A stretch of 43,660 nt of DNA from Rhizobium sp. FKY42 (GTDB lineage Bacteria > Pseudomonadota > Alphaproteobacteria > Rhizobiales > Rhizobiaceae): the NCBI RefSeq assembly GCF_005222835.1, contig NZ_STGA01000025.1, forward strand, positions 1 through 43,660, written 5' to 3'. Below the pieces are notes generated by a model. It was given only the letters and a program-made list of their open reading frames with translations, ran no database searches and was not told the origin of the DNA. Each line of letters begins with the position of its first letter. The stretch's first letter is position 1. The translations under genes were made by a program, and so were the position numbers. Below are positions 8,685 through 17,722 of this stretch, in pieces.

Positions 8685-11600
8685 ATGCGCATTGAACGTC
8701 GTTTCACAAAGCCAGGCGTTGGCGCCTATGCGGAAATCGAATTCCGCAAGGCGACGAGTGAGATCCGCAATCCGGACGGATCCATTGTGTTCCGCCTTGC
8801 GGATATTGATGTGCCCGCACAGTTCAGCCAGGTTGCGACAGACGTTCTGGCGCAGAAGTATTTCCGCAAGGCTGGCGTTCCGAAGATCCTGAAGAAGGTT
8901 GAAGAGAACGATGTTCCTTCCTTCCTCTGGCGCTCCGTTGCAGATGAGAAGGCGCTGAAGGAACTGCCGGAAGGCGAACGCTACGGTTCTGAAGTCGATG
9001 CACGCCAGGTCTTCGACCGTCTTGCCGGTACCTGGACCTACTGGGGCTGGAAGGGCGGCTATTTCTCGTCCGAAGAAGATGCAGCGGCGTTCCGCGATGA
9101 ACTGGCCTATATGCTGGCAACCCAGCGTGTTGCCCCCAACAGCCCGCAATGGTTCAACACCGGCCTGCACTGGGCCTATGGTATCGATGGTCCGGGTCAA
9201 GGCCACTTTTATGTCGATCCCTTCACGGGCAAGCTGACGAAGTCGAAGTCGTCCTACGAGCATCCTCAGCCGCATGCCTGCTTCATCCAGTCCGTCGAGG
9301 ACGATCTGGTCAACGAAGGAGGCATCATGGACCTATGGGTTCGTGAAGCGCGCCTGTTTAAATATGGTTCCGGCACCGGTTCCAACTTCTCGTATCTGCG
9401 CGGCGAAGGCGAAAAGCTTTCCGGCGGCGGCCGCTCGTCCGGCCTTATGAGCTTCCTGAAGATCGGTGACCGTGCAGCGGGCGCGATCAAGTCCGGCGGC
9501 ACGACGCGCCGTGCGGCCAAGATGGTCGTCGTCGATATCGACCATCCGGATATCGAGGAATATATCGACTGGAAGGTGAAGGAAGAGCAGAAGGTTGCCG
9601 CCCTCGTCACCGGCTCCAAGGTCGTATCCAAGCACCTGAAGGCCATCATGAAGGCCTGCGTGAATTGCGAGGCTGACGGCGACGATTGCTTCGACCCGAA
9701 CAAGAACCCTGCCCTGAAGCGCGAAATTCGCGCCGCCAAAAAGGATCAGGTTCCGGAAAACTACGTCAAGCGTGTCATCCAGTTCGCAAAACAGGGTTAC
9801 AAGGACCTGGATTTCAAGACCTATGACACGGACTGGGATTCGGAAGCCTATCTGACGGTTGCCGGGCAGAACTCCAACAACTCTGTTTCGCTGAAGGATG
9901 ACTTCCTGCGTGCAGTTGAAAACGACGGCACATGGAACCTGACCGCCCGCAAGGACGGCAAGGTTATGAAGACGCTGAAGGCACGTGATCTGTGGGAGAA
10001 GATCTCTTACGCCGCCTGGGCTTCTGCCGATCCGGGCCTGCACTTCAACACGACCATGAACGACTGGCACACCTGCCCGGCAACTGGCCCGATCCGTGCA
10101 TCCAACCCGTGCTCGGAATACATGTTCCTGGATGATACTGCGTGCAACCTGGCCTCGCTGAACCTTCTGCAGTTCAAGGACGCCAAGACCAAGCGCATCA
10201 ACATTGCTGATTATGAGCATGCTTGCCGGTTGTGGACGGTGGTGCTCGAAGTCTCCGTGATGATGGCGCAATTCCCCTCGCGCCGGATTGCGGAACAGTC
10301 TTATGAATACCGCACGCTGGGTCTTGGGTACGCCAATATTGGCGGCCTACTGATGTCGTCCGGCATCCCATATGACTCGGCAGAGGGCCGCGCCATTGCC
10401 GGTTCGCTGACTGCGATCATGACGGGCGTTGCCTATGCGACCTCTGCGGAAATGGCCTCCGAACTCGGCCCCTTCCCCGGTTTTGCCCCGAACCGCGAAA
10501 ACATGCTGCGCGTCATGCGCAACCATCGCCGCGCGGCCTATGGCGAGGCGACCGGTTACGAAGGTCTCTCCGTCAACCCGGTTCCGCTGACCCATTCGGA
10601 AAACCCGGATCAGGATCTGGTTGCTCATGCAAAGGCTGCCTGGGACAAGGCGCTGGAGCTTGGCGAAAAGCACGGCTACCGCAACGCCCAGACCACGGTT
10701 ATCGCGCCGACCGGTACGATTGGCCTCGTGATGGATTGCGACACGACCGGTATCGAACCAGACTTCGCTCTGGTGAAGTTCAAGAAGCTGGCCGGTGGCG
10801 GCTACTTCAAGATCATCAACGGTGCCGTTCCGGAAGCTCTGCGCACGCTAGGTTACTCGGAAAGCCAGATTGCCGAGATCGAAGCCTACGCGGTTGGCCA
10901 CGGCAACTTGAACCAGGCGCCGGGCGTGAACCCTTCGACGCTGCGTGCCAAGGGCTTTACCGATGAGAAGATCGAAGCCGTCAACGGCGCGCTGAAGGCT
11001 GCCTTCGACATCAAGTTCGTCTTCAACCAGTGGACGCTCGGTGCGGACTTCCTCAAGGACACCCTCAAGGTTTCCGATGAGCAGCTTTCCGACATGAGCT
11101 TCAATCTGCTTGAGCATCTCGGCTTTGCGAAGAAGGACATCGAAGCGGCAAACGTGCATGTTTGCGGCGCAATGACGCTGGAAGGCGCACCGTTCCTGAA
11201 GGCAGAGCATCTGCCGGTGTTCGATTGTGCCAATCCATGTGGCAAGATCGGCAAGCGTTACCTCTCCGTGGAATCCCACATCCGCATGATGGCGGCTGCA
11301 CAGCCCTTCATCTCGGGTGCGATTTCCAAGACGATCAACATGCCGAACGAGGCAACTGTTGAAGATTGCGGTAACGCCTACATGCTCTCCTGGAAGCTGG
11401 CGCTGAAAGCCAACGCGCTGTACCGCGATGGTTCCAAACTTTCCCAGCCGCTCAACGCCTCGCTGATCGAAGACGAGGATGATGAGGATGCAGTCGAGGA
11501 CTTCATCCAGGCACCGGCAGCGGCGCAGGCCGTTCAGGTGACGGAGAAGATCATCGAGCGCGTCATCGAACGCGTCACCCGCGAGCGGGAAAAGCTGCCA

Positions 11601-12500
11601 AACCGCCGTCAGGGTTACACCCAGAAGGCCAATGTCGGCGGACACAAGGTGTATCTGCGCACCGGTGAATTCGGTGACGGTCGCATCGGCGAAATCTTCA
11701 TCGATATGCACAAGGAAGGCGCTGCCTTCCGTGCAATGATGAACAACTTCGCCATCGCCATCTCGCTGGGTCTGCAGTACGGCGTGCCGCTGGAAGAATA
11801 TGTGGAGGCCTTCACCTTCACCAAGTTCGAACCGGCTGGCATCGTGACCGGCAACGACGCGATCAAGAACGCCACGTCGATCCTCGACTACGTGTTCCGC
11901 GAACTCGCCGTGTCCTATCTTGGACGTCACGATCTGGCGCATGTCGATACGTCGGACTTCTCGAACACGGCACTCGGCAAGGGCATTCAGGAAGGCAAGA
12001 CCAATCTGGTTTCCACGGGCTGGACCCGCGGCCACAAGCCGACGCTGGTTTCTAGCAGCGGATTGGACCGTACCGGTTCTGAGCCTAAGGGTGCCGCCAC
12101 CGCAGCACCGGCCAAGGCTTCGGGCGCTGGCAATGTAACCGCCTTTGCGGGCTCTGCCGCCCGCAAGCTGGAAGCAACCGTTGCTATCTCGACCTCTGAA
12201 GTCGTTTCCTTCAAGCGCGATTATGAAGAGCGCGCCAAGGAACTGGCGGAAGAGATTGCCGATGAAGTGGTGGCCGACGAAGGTCAGCAGGCTGCAACCG
12301 CCCTCTTCTCCGACAAGGCCGCCGCCGACGCAGCAACAGCCAAGACGGAAGCCAAGAAGGTGGAAGCCGAACGCCGCATGCGCTCCATCGCGCAGGGCTA
12401 CACCGGCAACATGTGCACCGAGTGCCAGAACTTCACCATGGTGCGCAATGGCACCTGCGAGAAGTGCGATACGTGCGGCGCCACGAGCGGGTGCAGCTGA
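8685..12500 (+). CDS. nrdJ: Adenosylcobalamin-dependent (class II) ribonucleotide reductase
   Basis: Cytoplasmic enzyme that reduces ribonucleotides to deoxyribonucleotides for DNA synthesis, using an adenosylcobalamin radical and no oxygen. The 1271-residue product fits the large alphaproteobacterial NrdJ form. Visible motifs: the first redox Cys in [11 protein letters not shown] (C199), the thiyl-radical site NPCSE (N474-E478), and [16 protein letters not shown] near residue 685. A long C-terminal extension holds a Cys-rich zinc-ribbon-like tail (CTEC...CEKCDTCG). AAGGA precedes the ATG. It is the only RNR seen in the window. Upstream NrdR-like boxes suggest repression by NrdR. No terminator separates it from the xre gene that starts 14 bases later. 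Confidence 0.97.
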   Translation: MRIERRFTKPGVGAYAEIEFRKATSEIRNPDGSIVFRLADIDVPAQFSQVATDVLAQKYFRKAGVPKILKKVEENDVPSFLWRSVADEKALKELPEGERYGSEVDARQVFDRLAGTWTYWGWKGGYFSSEEDAAAFRDELAYMLATQRVAPNSPQWFNTGLHWAYGIDGPGQGHFYVDPFTGKLTKSKSSYEHPQPHACFIQSVEDDLVNEGGIMDLWVREARLFKYGSGTGSNFSYLRGEGEKLSGGGRSSGLMSFLKIGDRAAGAIKSGGTTRRAAKMVVVDIDHPDIEEYIDWKVKEEQKVAALVTGSKVVSKHLKAIMKACVNCEADGDDCFDPNKNPALKREIRAAKKDQVPENYVKRVIQFAKQGYKDLDFKTYDTDWDSEAYLTVAGQNSNNSVSLKDDFLRAVENDGTWNLTARKDGKVMKTLKARDLWEKISYAAWASADPGLHFNTTMNDWHTCPATGPIRASNPCSEYMFLDDTACNLASLNLLQFKDAKTKRINIADYEHACRLWTVVLEVSVMMAQFPSRRIAEQSYEYRTLGLGYANIGGLLMSSGIPYDSAEGRAIAGSLTAIMTGVAYATSAEMASELGPFPGFAPNRENMLRVMRNHRRAAYGEATGYEGLSVNPVPLTHSENPDQDLVAHAKAAWDKALELGEKHGYRNAQTTVIAPTGTIGLVMDCDTTGIEPDFALVKFKKLAGGGYFKIINGAVPEALRTLGYSESQIAEIEAYAVGHGNLNQAPGVNPSTLRAKGFTDEKIEAVNGALKAAFDIKFVFNQWTLGADFLKDTLKVSDEQLSDMSFNLLEHLGFAKKDIEAANVHVCGAMTLEGAPFLKAEHLPVFDCANPCGKIGKRYLSVESHIRMMAAAQPFISGAISKTINMPNEATVEDCGNAYMLSWKLALKANALYRDGSKLSQPLNASLIEDEDDEDAVEDFIQAPAAAQAVQVTEKIIERVIERVTREREKLPNRRQGYTQKANVGGHKVYLRTGEFGDGRIGEIFIDMHKEGAAFRAMMNNFAIAISLGLQYGVPLEEYVEAFTFTKFEPAGIVTGNDAIKNATSILDYVFRELAVSYLGRHDLAHVDTSDFSNTALGKGIQEGKTNLVSTGWTRGHKPTLVSSSGLDRTGSEPKGAATAAPAKASGAGNVTAFAGSAARKLEATVAISTSEVVSFKRDYEERAKELAEEIADEVVADEGQQAATALFSDKAAADAATAKTEAKKVEAERRMRSIAQGYTGNMCTECQNFTMVRNGTCEKCDTCGATSGCS

Positions 12501-12514
12501 TCGGAGGCTTTATC

Positions 12515-12841
12515 ATGGAAGTAGTTGTTGATGAAGTAACTATGCAAGCGCTTAAGCGATTTGGTGATATGATGCGAAATCGCAGACAACAAAGCGAATG
12601 GTCATTTTTACGGCTTTCTGAAAAGATTGGTGTTCCAATCCCCACAATCAGCGCTGTGGAAAATGGGGAGATATGGCCAACTGCTACCGACAGAGAAGCC
12701 ATATCGGATTTTCTGGGTTATGGTGTCGATGCCTTCGACAAAATCTTGCGCAAGTTGCAGCTAGATAATACGCCGAATGTAGTTAGCCTCACGAACTACA
12801 GGAACAAAAATGGCAAAGGACTACCATATCCGGGGGTATAA
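12515..12841 (+). CDS. Xre-family HTH regulator paired with ImmA-type peptidase
   Basis: A 108-residue protein with an N-terminal Xre/Cro helix-turn-helix (about residues 12-70; FGDMMRNRRQQSEWSFLRLSEKIGVPIPTISAVENG covers helices 1-4) and a short C-terminal tail. Start at 12515: GGAGG lies 7 bases upstream. It overlaps the following peptidase gene by 32 bases, the usual layout of an Xre repressor and its ImmA/IrrE protease, which may inactivate it (known for ImmR/ImmA and DdrO/IrrE). It begins only 14 bases after nrdJ. Composition differs: the row 12541-12600 has 26 G+C of 60, well below nrdJ. Target promoters are unknown. Confidence 0.85.
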   Translation: MEVVVDEVTMQALKRFGDMMRNRRQQSEWSFLRLSEKIGVPIPTISAVENGEIWPTATDREAISDFLGYGVDAFDKILRKLQLDNTPNVVSLTNYRNKNGKGLPYPGV

Positions 12842-13412
12842 TACTCCGCAGATGGCAAGAGTTGCAAATCACTACAAGAAATTGCTCGGCATCTCAGATG
12901 GCGAGCAAGTCGATATAATCGATATACTTGAGTTCAAGGTCGTCAAGATCCACCCCAAGTTTCGTCTAGTCGTCAAGCGCGATAATGATTTCGCAGACGA
13001 AGCTTACACCAATTTCGATCTAGAGCAGATCATTGTACGCGAGTCTGTTTATATAGCAGCTCACGAAGGTGACCCGAGATCCAGAATGATTTTGGCTCAC
13101 GAGCTCGGCCATTATTTACTTCATCGCGGAAAAGGTGCATCGATGATGCATAAGACACGTGATGGCGCCTATGAATCAATGAAAGGCTTAAATGCCACAG
13201 AAAGTACGGAAATCCAGGCAGATATGTTTGCTCAACATTTTCTAGTACACCCTGCTACAGCTTTTACTTTTCGGCAGGACCCGATTCATTTAGCATCACT
13301 TATGCGTGTTCCTGTTCATGTAGCGAAGGCGGCAATTTCTGCATCCAAGCGATTGAGCGTAAGGAACATTTCTCAGACGAGGATCTCGCTCCTTGATAAG
13401 TCCGAGATGTAA
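12810..13412 (+). CDS. ImmA/IrrE-family zinc metallopeptidase
   Basis: A 200-residue cytoplasmic metallopeptidase of the COG2856 family. The zinc-binding AHELGHYLLH has H97, E98 and H101; the third ligand is probably E134 in ESTEIQADMFAQHFL. AGGA precedes the ATG at 12810, and the gene overlaps xre by 32 bases. Relatives cleave a partner Xre repressor to switch on genes (ImmA of ICEBs1, IrrE/PprI of Deinococcus), or act in toxin-antitoxin-like pairs. Cleavage of the adjacent Xre protein is inference. Lower G+C than the flanking core genes suggests acquisition. Confidence 0.88.
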   Translation: MAKDYHIRGYNTPQMARVANHYKKLLGISDGEQVDIIDILEFKVVKIHPKFRLVVKRDNDFADEAYTNFDLEQIIVRESVYIAAHEGDPRSRMILAHELGHYLLHRGKGASMMHKTRDGAYESMKGLNATESTEIQADMFAQHFLVHPATAFTFRQDPIHLASLMRVPVHVAKAAISASKRLSVRNISQTRISLLDKSEM

Positions 13413-13443
13413 TGTACGTGACACCTTGGCAAAATTTGTAAAG

Positions 13444-13764
13444 ATGGCTGAAACCGACTGGGCCTACCTCGACGCCATGACCGACGAGGAAGCGGAAGCC
13501 AATGCGCTTGCCGACCCCGATAATCCGCCTGTAACGCAAGAGCAGTTGCGGGCGGCACAGCGCATGCCGCAAGTGAAAGTCATGCGGCGCGCATTGAGGC
13601 TCACCCAGGAAGAATTTGCCGAACGCTATCAGATCCCGCTCGGCACTCTGCGGGATTGGGAACAGGGGCGCTCAGTACCGGACCAGACGGCGCGGGCCTA
13701 TTTGAGGGTCATCGCGAAAAATCCGGTCGGTACTGCAGAGGCTTTGCAGAAGAGCGTGGCATAG
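13444..13764 (+). CDS. HTH antitoxin-like regulator without a partner toxin
   Basis: A 106-residue protein with an acidic N-terminus (MAETDWAYLDAMTDEEAEAN) and a C-terminal HTH (VMRRALRLTQEEFAERYQIPLGTLRDWEQGRSVPDQ, about residues 40-75). This is the type often encoded behind a BrnT-like toxin in rhizobia. No BrnT- or RelE-like gene is seen in front of it; the preceding gene is the ImmA-type peptidase, 31 bases upstream. The ATG at 13444 has a weak ribosome-binding site. A start at 13393 (TTG) would overlap the peptidase gene and adds a non-family N-terminus. Base composition is back to the level of the host genes. It may be the original neighbour of nrdJ. Confidence 0.8.
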   Translation: MAETDWAYLDAMTDEEAEANALADPDNPPVTQEQLRAAQRMPQVKVMRRALRLTQEEFAERYQIPLGTLRDWEQGRSVPDQTARAYLRVIAKNPVGTAEALQKSVA

Positions 13765-13815
13765 TCCACCGCTGCACTGACAACTCGCACGATCAACCAA
13801 TGGGTTAGAAACTTC

Positions 13816-13848
13816 AATGCCGACCGCTCGTTATGAGCGGTCGGCATT
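13816..13848. terminator. Hairpin between convergent small genes
   Basis: A perfect 14-bp stem (13816-13829 with 13835-13848) with a 5-base loop. Neither strand has a good T tract. It lies 51 bases after the HTH gene and 122 bases past the end of the convergent membrane-protein gene, so it may terminate either or both. Confidence 0.5.
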
Positions 13849-13970
13849 GCCCATTCTGAAAGCACGGCGGTGGCGCTTGCGGCTTTTCCTGTTCGAGCGT
13901 TTACAGCGAGACATGCTGCTTTTCTGCTGGAATTGCCCGAAGCCTTGCAAAATCACCCGCCTCAGCATGA

Positions 13971-14270
13971 TCAGGATGGGTCCCCGAGCGTGATTGTCTT
14001 GCGGGAGGACAATGGTAACGGCTGCGGCTGGGCCTCACTGGCGATCGTCAACGATTGGAAATCGGTATGATCCAGTAGCGGACCTTGATCGCGACTGCGT
14101 GTTATTGGCTGCGGCTCGGTTCGTGGCCTGCGCTGGCCGATCAGGCGAATCATGAGACACAGCACGCCCAGCACAAACACCGGCGGCACAAGCAGCCACA
14201 GGGCTTTGATGGCATCTGGAGACGCGCGAAACGTGGCCAGTAGATCGGCCCAGAGATTATAGTCCTGCAT
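13971..14270 (-). CDS. Small single-pass membrane protein of unknown function
   Basis: A 99-residue product with one strong membrane segment (about residues 19-41, ALWLLVPPVFVLGVLCLMIRLI). Before it is a short N-terminal part (MQDYNLWADLLATFRASPDAIK), and after it a polar, Arg/Pro-rich cytoplasmic tail. The N-terminal part resembles a small conserved hypothetical family I associate with rhizobia. The ATG at 14270 has a poor ribosome-binding site. An in-frame ATG at 14417 has GGAGG 9 bases upstream and would give 148 residues, so the start is uncertain. No function is proposed. Confidence 0.5.
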   Translation of the reverse strand: MQDYNLWADLLATFRASPDAIKALWLLVPPVFVLGVLCLMIRLIGQRRPRTEPQPITRSRDQGPLLDHTDFQSLTIASEAQPQPLPLSSRKTITLGDPS

Positions 14271-14751
14271 GAGGCAAGCCGCCCTGCTCTGTTGCGAGTT
14301 CAAACCGAACGGACAACGGGACACCAGCAGGCGCAATGCGCGCCTCTGGCGGCCGGGGAGTTCGTAAATCGCACACAGACGACCGCCCCGACCTTTAGGT
14401 GCAAGCACCTTGGACATACGTCGGGGCCTCCCCAGCCATAGAGGGTGGGAGAGCCTTATAGGGCAAACTCAAGCACTCAGCCACCGAATAGTAGCTGAGA
14501 GGGCATCTCGTTCAGCGGATGCCAGTCGAAGTGTGTGGGGTTACGAGCCCCAGAATCGACCCGTTCAAGCCGATCCCGCAACCACACTATGTCACTCTGG
14601 TTGTTACATCCATTGCGAGAAGTGGTGATTATTTTCCGTGGATGCGCAGATGCTTGAAGTAAGCTGGTGAAGATCTATCCGCGGATAAGCTCCCGCGGAT
14701 CGGAATCGAAGCTTTGCGATGCGCGGCACCGGTCGCTGACCCAACAACGAA
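14271..14751. other. Intergenic region, no convincing gene
   Basis: About 480 bases between two minus-strand genes. The only structure seen is an 8-bp perfect inverted repeat ATCCGCGG/CCGCGGAT (14677-14684 with 14693-14700) and a short GGGG/CCCC hairpin near 14547-14561. The part up to 14417 may belong to an N-terminal extension of the membrane-protein gene. No tRNA, known small RNA or good open frame was recognised. Confidence 0.4.
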
Positions 14752-14778
14752 AAACGCCCGTCAATCGAACGGGCGTTT
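14752..14778 (-). terminator. Terminator after the orphan 151-residue gene
   Basis: A perfect 10-bp stem (14752-14761 with 14769-14778), GC-rich. On the minus strand it is followed by TTTTCGTTG after the stem Ts. It lies 15 bases beyond the stop of the minus-strand gene at 14794-15249, which supports that gene as a real transcription unit. Confidence 0.8.
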
Positions 14779-14793
14779 CAAGTTTAAGGGGAA

Positions 14794-15249
14794 TTACTCT
14801 CGATCAGGGGATCCGGCATCAACGCTTTGGACCAAGTCTTCATGCGTTTGCGGAAAATGAGGACGCGGCATCCGCGGCCCGCCGTTCATGTCTGGCATGC
14901 AATTAGGCAAAGACTCTAATTCAGGAGAGCTGAATTCAAGTGAACCTTCAACGCCGATACCGCTTGAGCTCTTGAATTTCACGACGCCTCCGCCATGGCC
15001 TGAACGTTTACCGTTGGATGTGGTTTTGACGAAAAAGGAAGGCTGCAACTCAACGCCGGGAGGCGGCAGATTACCAAATCGCATACTAGCTCTAGAGGTG
15101 AAAGGAGCCATGGTCCGGCGCCCTTTCCGCCCGCCTTCCCGCTTCTCCAACTGTTTTCTCTCATCCTCGACGCGAGCCCCGGTCGGTGTCGGCAGATCTG
15201 AGATCGGCTGACTATTGGTGTGCCAATCATCTCCATCTATACCGCGCAT
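14794..15249 (-). CDS. Orphan protein of unknown function, 151 residues
   Basis: I do not recognise this protein. It has no signal peptide, membrane segment or known motif. It is rich in Gly, Ser and Pro, with a basic stretch (about residues 32-46), a central GHGGGVVKFKSSSGIGVEGSLEF that could form strands, and a Pro-rich C-terminus. Gene reality is supported by AGGAG 6 bases before the ATG, an AT-rich promoter-like region upstream, and an intrinsic terminator 15 bases after the stop. It has no obvious operon partner. Strain-specific or transferred origin is possible. Confidence 0.6.
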   Translation of the reverse strand: MRGIDGDDWHTNSQPISDLPTPTGARVEDERKQLEKREGGRKGRRTMAPFTSRASMRFGNLPPPGVELQPSFFVKTTSNGKRSGHGGGVVKFKSSSGIGVEGSLEFSSPELESLPNCMPDMNGGPRMPRPHFPQTHEDLVQSVDAGSPDRE

Positions 15250-15518
15250 AAAATTCTCCTAAAATATTAAAATTCAATAAGTTGTGCTCTAAAAACGACT
15301 CTTCAGCCGAGCTTCTAATAACAAGTTGCAGCGCACAATAAGTCGCCGAAACGATCAAATTTAAGGCATGTCACAGAATTTTTTGATATACTTCTCCAGA
15401 TTACGATTGAACTCCGGCCCAGCGCCATATCCAACGAAAACTGGGCTGCGGCACTGTCCGTTCCGCAGCTCATTCCTCTTTTTCCGGGGTCGTCGACTAA
15501 TATTGTGCCAGTCGCATT

Positions 15519-16331
15519 TTAGCTCGAAAGCTTTTCCTTCGGCACCGGTGCATCGTCATAACCGCCATAGACGGACTGATCGAAGGGGATGACGGCGCCC
15601 GTCATCATGCCGCTTTCCTCGGATGCCATCCAGAGAACCGTGCGAGCCACCTCCTTCGGGTCGAGAATTCGGCCGAAGGGTTTGGTCGCCGCGGCACGAT
15701 CGATGAAATCCGGATCTCCGGTTTCAGAGAGGATCAGCTTGCGCTCGTGATCCGAGTTCATCCAGCCAATATCCAACTGGTTGACATGGATGCGGTGCCG
15801 CATGAGCGCGTAAGCCGCATTGCGGGTCAGCGTGGCCAGTGCGCCCTTGGAGGCGGAATAGGGGGCAAGGAATGGCTGACCTGCCAGGCTGGACATGGAG
15901 CCGATATTCACCACCCTGCCCTCGATGCCATCGCGGATCATCAGCCTGGCCGCATCCTGCAGCAGGAAGAACGGCGCACGGGTATTGATCGCAAACATGC
16001 GGTCGAACAGTTCCGGCGTCGTATTGAGAATATTGCCGCGATCGGTCAACCCCGCCGCATTGACGAGAATATCAACCTTGCCGAAACGTTTGTCGGCTGC
16101 TGGAACGACGGTGCGCACGGCGTCGATATCGGCAAGATCGGCAGCGACCACCTCGACCGCAACTCCGGTCTCACCGGTAATGCGGTTTGCCACTCCCCGG
16201 CCCTTTTCCACATCGCGCCCGACGATAACGATGCCGCCTGCGCCTGCCGCGGCAAAGCGCTCTGCAATGGCTGCGCCCAGTCCTTGCGTACCGCCCGTGA
16301 TAACCGCGATTTTTCCCTCAATCCGACTCAT
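15519..16331 (-). CDS. SDR-family NAD(P)-dependent oxidoreductase
   Basis: A classical short-chain dehydrogenase/reductase of 270 residues. It has the nucleotide-binding TGGTQGLG (12-19), NAAG (91-94), the catalytic Ser near 145 and YSASK (Y158, K162). An acidic residue is not obvious at the end of strand 2 (VGRD), so NADP may be preferred. The substrate cannot be read from the sequence; sugar or polyol dehydrogenases are the nearest guess. The ATG at 16331 has GGAGG at good spacing; another ATG at 16349 would add six residues. It is downstream of the short ftsZ, but a strong terminator lies between them, so it is probably transcribed alone. Confidence 0.9.
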   Translation of the reverse strand: MSRIEGKIAVITGGTQGLGAAIAERFAAAGAGGIVIVGRDVEKGRGVANRITGETGVAVEVVAADLADIDAVRTVVPAADKRFGKVDILVNAAGLTDRGNILNTTPELFDRMFAINTRAPFFLLQDAARLMIRDGIEGRVVNIGSMSSLAGQPFLAPYSASKGALATLTRNAAYALMRHRIHVNQLDIGWMNSDHERKLILSETGDPDFIDRAAATKPFGRILDPKEVARTVLWMASEESGMMTGAVIPFDQSVYGGYDDAPVPKEKLSS

Positions 16332-16406
16332 GGCTTCCTCCCGACCCATTCGTTCAGCAATGGATAGAGTTCATAAGCGCCTTTGCATAGAGCGGGAGCA
16401 GAAGGT

Positions 16407-16445
16407 CATAAAAAAGCGGCGGAGCCGTTTCCAGCCCCGCCGCTT
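16407..16445 (-). terminator. Strong terminator after the short ftsZ
   Basis: On the minus strand, AAGCGGCGG pairs perfectly with CCGCCGCTT (16437-16445 with 16414-16422) and is followed by a run of Ts. It lies 25 bases after the ftsZ2 stop. Confidence 0.9.
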
Positions 16446-16470
16446 GCTCATCCGGCAATGGTTTGGCCGA

Positions 16471-17448
16471 TCACTCAGCCGCGAGCGGCTGACCTTCCAG
16501 ACCCGTCGCAACGACGGAAACGCGGAAGCGTCCGTCGAGATTACGGTCGAAGATAGCGCCTACCACGATATCAGCCTCATCCTGCACTTCATCGCGGATA
16601 CGGCTGGCGGCCTCATCCACTTCGAATAGCGTCATATCCATGCCGCCGGAAATGGAGATGAGAACGCCGCGCGCGCCGCGCACCGAGATATCGTCCAGCA
16701 GCGGGTTTGCGATGGCGGCTTCCGCAGCGCGCATGGCGCGGCCCTGGCCTTCCGCCTCGCCCGTGCCCATCATGGCGCGGCCCATGCCACGCATGACGGA
16801 TTTCACATCGGCGAAATCGAGGTTGATGAGGCCTTCCTTCACGATGAGATCCGTGATGCAGCCAACGCCTGCGAAAAGAACGCGGTCCGCGGTCATGAAG
16901 GCATCAGCAAAGGTAGTCTTGGCGTCCGCAATACGGAAGAGGTTCTGGTTCGGTATCACGATCACCGTATCAGCGGCCTGACGCAGTTCCTCGATGCCGG
17001 CTTCAGCCGTCTTCATGCGGCGATTGCCTTCGAAGGTGAAAGGCTTGGTGACGACACCGACGGTGAGGATACCGGCAGAGCGGGCAGCCCGCGCGATGAC
17101 CGGAGCTGCACCCGTGCCGGTTCCGCCGCCCATGCCTGCCGTTACAAAGCACATATGGGAGCCGGAGAGATGATCCATGATCTCATCGATGGATTCTTCT
17201 GCGGCGGCACGACCAACATCCGGCAGCGAGCCGGCGCCCAGACCCTCGGTCACATGGGCACCGAGCTGAATACGGCGCTGCGCCTTGGACGTGGCCAGCA
17301 CCTGCGCATCCGTGTTGGCGGCGATGAATTCGACGCCTGCCAGCTCTTCCGCAATCATGTTGTTGATCGCGTTGCCGCCGCCACCGCCGACGCCGATAAC
17401 TGTGATGTGCGGCTGCAAACCGGAAATGCCGCCTCTGGCGTCGATCAT
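16471..17448 (-). CDS. ftsZ2: Short FtsZ paralogue lacking the C-terminal tail
   Basis: A tubulin-like GTPase of 325 residues. The GTP-binding [10 protein letters not shown] (107-116) and the catalytic T7 loop NLDFADV (209-215, with D211 and D214) are intact. The protein stops right after the globular core ([14 protein letters not shown]). It therefore lacks the disordered linker and the conserved C-terminal peptide that bind FtsA, ZipA and other partners in the main FtsZ. Rhizobia are known to carry such a second, truncated FtsZ besides the division FtsZ. It has a perfect AAGGAG before the ATG and its own terminator, and it is far from any ftsQAZ cluster in this window. The symbol follows the rhizobial short form and is tentative. 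Polymer formation without membrane tethering is inference. Confidence 0.92.
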   Translation of the reverse strand: MIDARGGISGLQPHITVIGVGGGGGNAINNMIAEELAGVEFIAANTDAQVLATSKAQRRIQLGAHVTEGLGAGSLPDVGRAAAEESIDEIMDHLSGSHMCFVTAGMGGGTGTGAAPVIARAARSAGILTVGVVTKPFTFEGNRRMKTAEAGIEELRQAADTVIVIPNQNLFRIADAKTTFADAFMTADRVLFAGVGCITDLIVKEGLINLDFADVKSVMRGMGRAMMGTGEAEGQGRAMRAAEAAIANPLLDDISVRGARGVLISISGGMDMTLFEVDEAASRIRDEVQDEADIVVGAIFDRNLDGRFRVSVVATGLEGQPLAAE

Positions 17449-17659
17449 CGCTCTCTCCTTGTCGCTTCAATTTCATCGGCTTCTCTCGAAGCCCTTCAGT
17501 CTTCACATTCGTTGCCGGGCCGGATTGTGCCGCTTTGAAATCCGATGAGCTGTACGAGCGCTCGAATCAGACAGGCCCGGCCCGTATCCCATTTCGAGTG
17601 CCCCGCCAAACATGGCATTGGCAAGGCGAAATACCGCTAAATTGAGTTGCACGGGCAGT

Positions 17660-17698
17660 TCAAACAAAATGGCCCTCCCGAATTGCGAGAGAGCCATT
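17660..17698 (-). terminator. Terminator after the outer membrane protein gene
   Basis: On the minus strand, an 11- to 13-bp imperfect stem (17686-17698 with 17669-17680) is followed by TTTGTTTG. It lies 24 bases past the stop of the outer membrane protein gene. Confidence 0.8.
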
Positions 17699-17722
17699 GG
17701 AATTCCTGACGAAGGCGCGTGA

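Noticed and set aside
8583..9275. Minus-strand open frame over the start of nrdJ
   Set aside because: It overlaps the nrdJ start and N-terminal coding region on the other strand and has no family features.
9333..10271. Open frame of about 312 residues on the minus strand inside nrdJ
   Set aside because: Antisense shadow of the nrdJ coding frame with no recognisable domain.
10848..12035. Long open frame (about 395 residues) on the minus strand inside nrdJ
   Set aside because: It is antisense to a certain gene; high-GC codon use of nrdJ leaves the opposite frame open. No ribosome-binding site or family resemblance.
13870..14070. Short + strand open frame opposite the membrane-protein gene
   Set aside because: Begins with GTG without a ribosome-binding site and overlaps the better-supported minus-strand gene.
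14540..14605. tRNA-like stretch with GTTCAAGCC and a following CCA
   Set aside because: No acceptor, D or anticodon stem could be folded to fit a tRNA.
14888..15211. 107-residue + strand open frame
   Set aside because: Fully opposite the minus-strand gene at 14794-15249, which has a strong ribosome-binding site and terminator.
15368..15592. 74-residue + strand open frame
   Set aside because: Overlaps the end of the SDR gene, has no ribosome-binding site and looks like random Arg/Phe-rich sequence.
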